This document shows positions 60,607-64,000 of a stretch of 64,000 bases of DNA, in pieces. Each line of letters starts with the position of its first letter. Position 1 is the first letter of the stretch. A model generated the notes under the pieces. The model made no database searches and was not told the DNA's origin. It saw only the letters and a program-made list of their open reading frames with translations. Where the stretch lies: contig DASPIZ010000109.1 in the NCBI GenBank assembly GCA_035628875.1, positions 3,434 to 67,433 of the forward strand, given 5' to 3'. The position numbers and the translations under genes were made by a program. This DNA is from Ohtaekwangia sp035628875 (GTDB lineage: Bacteria; Bacteroidota; Bacteroidia; Cytophagales; Cyclobacteriaceae).

Positions 60607-60625
60607 CCTTCTCCTTCGGAGAGGG
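60607..60625. repeat. Short intergenic palindrome (possible REP-like unit)
   Basis: 8-bp stem (CCTTCTCC / GGAGAGGG, one T-G wobble) with a 3-nt loop, embedded in CAACCTTCTCCTTCGGAGAG and continuing GGCAGGGTAAGGC. Single copy in this window, apart from a distant relative at 54558-54580. Called a repeat by resemblance to dispersed elements, not by finding copies. Confidence 0.35.
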
Positions 60626-60715
60626 CAGGGTAAGGCAAAAAACAAACAAGCTTAAGTAAACGACCTTGATTCGCATCTGAAGAATCAAGAAGAAGAAACG
60701 ATATAGCGTTCAATT

Positions 60716-60746
60716 AAAAAAGCCCTTGATTTCTCAAAGGCTTTTT
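60716..60746 (-). terminator. Intrinsic terminator after DUF3276
   Basis: AAAAAAGCC (60716-60724) pairs with GGCTTTTT (60739-60746), the stem continuing with TTG/CAA after one mismatch. It follows the minus-strand stop by about 37 nt. Confidence 0.75.
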
Positions 60747-60783
60747 CACTTAATTAGGAATAGGTATAGGTATTAGATAAGGT

Positions 60784-61152
60784 TTAATCCCATTTTAGCT
60801 CGGTATCGAGACCGGAACCTTTTACTGTAGAAGCTTCCGCTGTAGCGGTTTCTTCGCTTTCATGAACCTGATCAAACTGGCTAAAATCCACTTCCGGCAT
60901 CAATTCAGTTTTCACGTGGTTCACCGTGTTGTTGAGTGCCTCCATAAATTTATTAAAATCTTCTTTATAAAGGAAGATCTTATGTTTTTCATAGGTAAAT
61001 CCGTCTTCTTTGAAACGCTTTTTGCTTTCTGTAATGGTTAAATAATAATCATTAGAGCGCGTTGACTTTACGTCAAAAAAGTAGGTTCTCTTACCGGCTT
61101 TTACTTTCGCTGAGTAAATTTCATCCCTGCCGTTTGTCTTGTTTTCTTCCAC
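60784..61152 (-). CDS. DUF3276 (PUR-alpha-like) nucleic-acid-binding protein
   Basis: 122 residues. PUR repeat blocks: DEIYSAKVKAGKRTYFFDVK, SNDYYLTITESKKRFKEDGF and YEKHKIFLYKEDFNKFMEAL. An acidic, disordered tail closes it (SEETATAEASTVKGSGLDTE). PUR-domain proteins bind single-stranded DNA or RNA as dimers and are conserved in Bacteroidota and spirochaetes. The target here is unknown. It is a single-gene unit ended by a terminator; the DUF58 gene is divergent. Confidence 0.88.
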   Translation of the reverse strand: MEENKTNGRDEIYSAKVKAGKRTYFFDVKSTRSNDYYLTITESKKRFKEDGFTYEKHKIFLYKEDFNKFMEALNNTVNHVKTELMPEVDFSQFDQVHESEETATAEASTVKGSGLDTELKWD

Positions 61153-61319
61153 AATCCTTCAATTTTAATGTTAGGTTTAAGTTTGGTAACATCTAAGTTA
61201 CTATTTTGACAATTTATTCCAAAAGAACGATTCAATATTTACCCAAGATCTACGTTGTACTCCCCTTTAGAGCAAAATAACGTTCTAATTAAGAACCATT
61301 TATCCAAATATACAAACGC

Positions 61320-62225
61320 GTGAAGATTGATCTTAATAATATTAAGCAGAATACGAGTCTTGAACTACTCGCCCACCAGTTGGTAGAAGGGTTCGTTACA
61401 GGGTTACATAAGTCACCATATCACGGTTTTTCTGTAGAATTCGCAGAACACAAACTTTATAACGAAGGAGAAAGTACACGCCATATTGATTGGAAGGTTT
61501 ATGCCAGAACCGATCGGCTTTTTACAAAAAGATATGAAGAAGAAACCAATTTGCGGTGTCTTTTGGCGATTGATACTTCCGCCTCTATGTTCTATCCTTC
61601 AGCGTCAAAGGCCAAAATCAGATTTAGCAAGTTTGCTGCAGCAGGCCTGAGTTACATGCTGCATCGTCAGCGGGATGCATTTGGCGTTTGTCTTTTTTCC
61701 GATACGATAACTACCCTTACCCAGGTGAAATCAACACCAACACACCTGGGAAAAATCCTGCATACACTTGATGGGCTGGAAAAGTATCAGCCTAGTCCTG
61801 GAAAAACAGAAGTAGCCAACGTCCTCCATGAAATTGCCGAACAAATTCACAAACGATCCCTGGTTATTCTATTCAGCGATATGTTTGATTCCGGAGAGGA
61901 TACAAACGACCTTTTTAAAGCGCTGCAACATCTTAAACACAACAAGCATGAAGTAATCGTATTTCATGTTTTGGATAATGAAACTGAACTGCGTTTTGAT
62001 TTCCAGGACCGCCCGATGGAATTTATTGACCTGGAAAGCGGTGAGAAATTACGATTAAATCCGGGAGACGTTAAGGTGCACTACCAGGCGGAAGCTACTC
62101 GTTTCCACAAAGCGCTTCAGATGCGATGCAACCAGTATAAAATCGATTTTATTGAAGCTGATATACAGATGGACTTCAATGTTATCCTGCAAACTTATCT
62201 GATAAAACGAGCAAAGATGCGGTAA
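61320..62225 (+). CDS. DUF58 domain (vWA-like) protein
   Basis: 301 residues from a GTG start at 61320. DUF58 blocks: SPYHGFSVEFAEHKLYNEGE, STRHIDWKVYARTDRLFTKR and the MIDAS-like CLLAIDTSASMFYPSASKAK, then LVILFSDMFDSGEDTNDLFK. There is no membrane helix. DUF58 proteins usually sit beside MoxR AAA+ ATPases in chaperone-like operons; no moxR gene is adjacent here, so its partner is elsewhere. The last residues (FNVILQTYLIKRAKMR) are typical of the family. Confidence 0.9.
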   Translation: MKIDLNNIKQNTSLELLAHQLVEGFVTGLHKSPYHGFSVEFAEHKLYNEGESTRHIDWKVYARTDRLFTKRYEEETNLRCLLAIDTSASMFYPSASKAKIRFSKFAAAGLSYMLHRQRDAFGVCLFSDTITTLTQVKSTPTHLGKILHTLDGLEKYQPSPGKTEVANVLHEIAEQIHKRSLVILFSDMFDSGEDTNDLFKALQHLKHNKHEVIVFHVLDNETELRFDFQDRPMEFIDLESGEKLRLNPGDVKVHYQAEATRFHKALQMRCNQYKIDFIEADIQMDFNVILQTYLIKRAKMR

Positions 62226-62327
62226 GGCTCTGAATGCATTCGAATGGATGCAATAGCTAAGAAACTATTTATTATTAAAAAATTCAAACTTCAGATTAAG
62301 AGCATTAACCTGAAGTTCGAAATAGTA

Positions 62328-62684
62328 TTAAGCTTCTACTTCCTGGTGTAACCAGGCTTTTTTCGCCAGCAATTCTTCCGGTGTTTCTACATAATCCGGA
62401 TCTGGAACACAACAATCTACGGGGCATACTGCGGCACATTGTGGCTCTTCATGGAAACCCGTGCATTCGGTACACTTTCCTGCTACGATATAATAAAATT
62501 CATTAGAAACCGGCGTTTGCGAATCCTTTGCATCTATTGCACTACCATCTTCCAGTTCCACTTTTTCTAGCTTCGTTCCGCCGGCCCAGTTCCACTCTCT
62601 ACCTCCTTCATAGATAGCTGTGTTTGGGCATTCCGGTTCGCATGCACCGCAGTTGATGCACTCGTCCGTAATCATTATTGCCAT
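62328..62684 (-). CDS. 4Fe-4S dicluster ferredoxin
   Basis: 118 residues. Two [4Fe-4S] motifs: CINCGACEPECPNTAI and CTECTGFHEEPQCAAVCPVD, the second with a seven-residue insert as in bacterial 2[4Fe-4S] ferredoxins of the FdxN/Alv type. An acidic, GGREWNWAGGTKLEKVE middle part separates the motifs. The C-terminal helix (ETPEELLAKKAWLHQEVE) is long. It carries electrons at low potential. The acyl-CoA reductase gene is divergent, 145 nt away, and the two are a recurring pair in Bacteroidota as I recall. Confidence 0.93.
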   Translation of the reverse strand: MAIMITDECINCGACEPECPNTAIYEGGREWNWAGGTKLEKVELEDGSAIDAKDSQTPVSNEFYYIVAGKCTECTGFHEEPQCAAVCPVDCCVPDPDYVETPEELLAKKAWLHQEVEA

Positions 62685-62829
62685 GCTTTTTCTATTTTTG
62701 GTCCGTTTATGATAACAAAAGTAATACTTAACAAAGCATAGACCAAATCTTCTTTGAAGACAAGATTACATGCTTTCACGATAATTAAACGCATAGATAA
62801 AACGGAGTTTCGCTCCTAAAAGTTTACGA

Positions 62830-63831
62830 ATGACTGCAGATGAAAAGGTAATTGCTTTCCATAAGTTGGGACAATTCCTCAACAACATGAGTGACGATGA
62901 ATTTCAAACGTTAGCACTTAATGTAAAGAACGAAAATCCATGGTTTACAGAACAGAACGTTCGTTTGGCACTGAACGGTATTTTAGATTTTCTGAATGAA
63001 GACAAACTTCGTGATTGGATATCGAGATATACCTTACCTAAAAAAAATAAAACAATCGCCCTCGTTATGGCGGGCAATATTCCTGCTGTTGGATTCCACG
63101 ATTTGCTTTCTGTTCTTATCTCAGGTCATAGGGCACAACTTAAGTTAAGTTCAAAAGATATTATACTAATCCAATACATCATCAATCAACTCTTTAAAAT
63201 CGAACCACGTTTTCAGGATCAGATTGCAATAACAGACAGGCTGAAAAATTTCGACGCTGTAATTGCCACAGGTAGTGACAATACTTCCCGGTATTTCGAA
63301 TATTACTTTGGCAAGTATCCTCACATTATCCGAAAGAACAGAACCTCTGTTGCTGTACTTGATGGTCATGAAACAGTCGAAGAATTAACCGCCCTCGGCC
63401 GGGATGTGTTTAATTACTTCGGCCTTGGTTGCCGCAATGTTTCGAAACTCTTTGTGCCGGCTGACTATACGTTTGACAAACTCTTTGAAAGCTGGTCATC
63501 TTACGAACCTGTGATTCATCATCACAAATATTGTAATAATTATGATTACCAAAAATCCATTCAACTTGTGAATCGGATTCCTTTTCTCGATAACGGTTTC
63601 GTAATGTTCCAGGAAAATAAAAACCTGGTCTCTCCCATCTCTGTTATATATTATGAATATTACAATGATGAAGATGCGTTACGATCAAGACTATCTGACC
63701 TATCAGAAAAAATTCAGGTTAGGATCGGGAAAAAACCATGGGGTACAGTTCCATTTGGTAAAGGACAATTTCCCAGACTGTCTGACTACGCTGATAACGT
63801 GGATACAATGGATTTTCTCAGTACTGTTTAG
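62830..63831 (+). CDS. Acyl-CoA reductase (LuxC family)
   Basis: 333 residues. LuxC-type blocks: IALVMAGNIPAVGFHDLLSV, LISGHRAQLKLSSKD, VIATGSDNTSRYFEYYFGKY, IIRKNRTSVAVLDGHETVEE and the catalytic FNYFGLGCRNVSKLFVPADY with its Cys near residue 200. The family reduces acyl-CoA or acyl-ACP to the aldehyde with NADPH. There are no other lux genes, so bioluminescence is not implied. It pairs with the divergent ferredoxin. Its real substrate is unknown. Confidence 0.88.
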   Translation: MTADEKVIAFHKLGQFLNNMSDDEFQTLALNVKNENPWFTEQNVRLALNGILDFLNEDKLRDWISRYTLPKKNKTIALVMAGNIPAVGFHDLLSVLISGHRAQLKLSSKDIILIQYIINQLFKIEPRFQDQIAITDRLKNFDAVIATGSDNTSRYFEYYFGKYPHIIRKNRTSVAVLDGHETVEELTALGRDVFNYFGLGCRNVSKLFVPADYTFDKLFESWSSYEPVIHHHKYCNNYDYQKSIQLVNRIPFLDNGFVMFQENKNLVSPISVIYYEYYNDEDALRSRLSDLSEKIQVRIGKKPWGTVPFGKGQFPRLSDYADNVDTMDFLSTV

Positions 63832-64000
63832 AAAAGTTTCGAGCTTTTAGCTGCGAGCTACCTTTAGATTTGAATCACTATTAATACTACTTACGGTTAT
63901 TGTAGTTGTGATTTTCTTTTTTGGTTCTTTTTTCTTTTGTGAAATTGTGGATAACGTTAACACTGACTGAGGCAAATTAGGCGAGCTGCCAGGTTTTTAG
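63832..64000. other. Right window edge, no gene seen
   Basis: 169 bp after the acyl-CoA reductase stop. It contains GAGCTTTTAGCTGCGAGCT and a T-rich stretch (63910-63940) with no start that can be assigned. A gene may begin just outside the window. Confidence 0.3.

Larger units (their letters stand above)
60487..60783. other. Intergenic region with a CCTTCTCC hairpin and a terminator
   Basis: About 300 bp between ychF and DUF3276. CCTTCTCC (60607-60614), TTC loop, GGAGAGGG (60618-60625) makes an 8-bp stem with no T-run. The 'CTCCTTCGGAGAGGGCAGGG' core resembles short G-rich palindromes dispersed between genes of many bacteria. The end of the gap is the DUF3276 terminator. Nothing else is seen. 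Confidence 0.5.

Noticed and set aside
60607..60625. G-rich hairpin as the ychF or DUF3276 terminator
   Set aside because: There is no T-run on either side, and a proper terminator for the DUF3276 gene lies at 60716-60746.
1..64000. tRNA, rRNA, insertion sequences, prophage, attachment sites
   Set aside because: No tRNA TPsiC-like GGTTCGAAtCC in a non-coding place, no transposase or integrase frame, no long inverted repeats with target duplications were seen. A tRNA scan could overturn this.

Overview
The window reads as a stretch of chromosome from a Bacteroidota bacterium, most likely of the order Cytophagales. The evidence is a type IX secretion C-terminal domain, families typical of the phylum (DUF5777, DUF5103, DUF4159, DUF2911, DUF3276/PUR-alpha, DUF1800/DUF1501, TlpA with a DUF4369-like front), weak or absent Shine-Dalgarno sequences, and two promoter candidates that fit the Bacteroidota -33 TTTG / N19 / -7 TAnnTTTG pattern. 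It is gene dense and looks like ordinary core genome. I saw no rRNA, tRNA, insertion sequence, prophage or CRISPR array.

Layout. 1-7.6 kb (minus strand): the start of a sodium:solute symporter, DUF5777 and YceI envelope proteins, a 0.5-kb gap with two tandem small-RNA-like elements, a large MFS-HEAT-cyclic-nucleotide-binding fusion, an OmpH/Skp chaperone, an acidic unknown and a gamma carbonic anhydrase. 8-15.5 kb (plus): miaB, a sensorless sigma-54 activator, an LptE-like lipoprotein, a TPR protein and secG, then DUF1015, maf and a CPBP membrane protease. 15.5-21.4 kb (minus): two coupled GT2 glycosyltransferases, pyrophosphatase, a MacA-like adaptor with a TolC protein, and sdaAB. 21.5-30 kb: a TPR protein, a MORN lipoprotein, thyA, a DUF4159/FG-GAP pair, and a BlaI-BlaR1 pair with a readable promoter-operator. 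30-36 kb (minus): alaS, gatB, a TlpA thioredoxin and a DUF3298 lipoprotein. 36-40.6 kb: a CapA-like protein, a MerR regulator, dprA, a TPR protein and HMG-CoA lyase.

40.8-46.5 kb: a four-gene DUF1800 - DUF1501 (Tat-like signal plus T9SS tail) - beta-barrel - lipoprotein cluster. 46.5-49 kb: murB, a 25-residue lysine/alanine histone-like peptide with its own terminator, a second small basic-tailed protein, and a dCMP-deaminase-like enzyme. 49.3-54.5 kb: DUF2911, an unknown secreted protein, DUF1080, a sorbosone-dehydrogenase-like propeller and an ABC-F protein. 54.7-58.5 kb: an ECF sigma factor with a TM/beta-barrel protein that has an anti-sigma-like N terminus, and DUF5103. 58.4-60.5 kb: an isolated Cas6-type endoribonuclease packed against DUF5103 and ychF. 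60.8-64 kb: DUF3276, DUF58, and a divergent ferredoxin / LuxC-type acyl-CoA reductase pair.

The most original signals are the tandem small-RNA-like elements at about 1.84-2.1 kb, the array-less Cas6 at 58.5-59.3 kb, the trans-envelope sigma/barrel locus at 55.0-57.0 kb, and the histone-like peptide at 47.76 kb. Functions are assigned by reading sequence motifs only; no database search was run.
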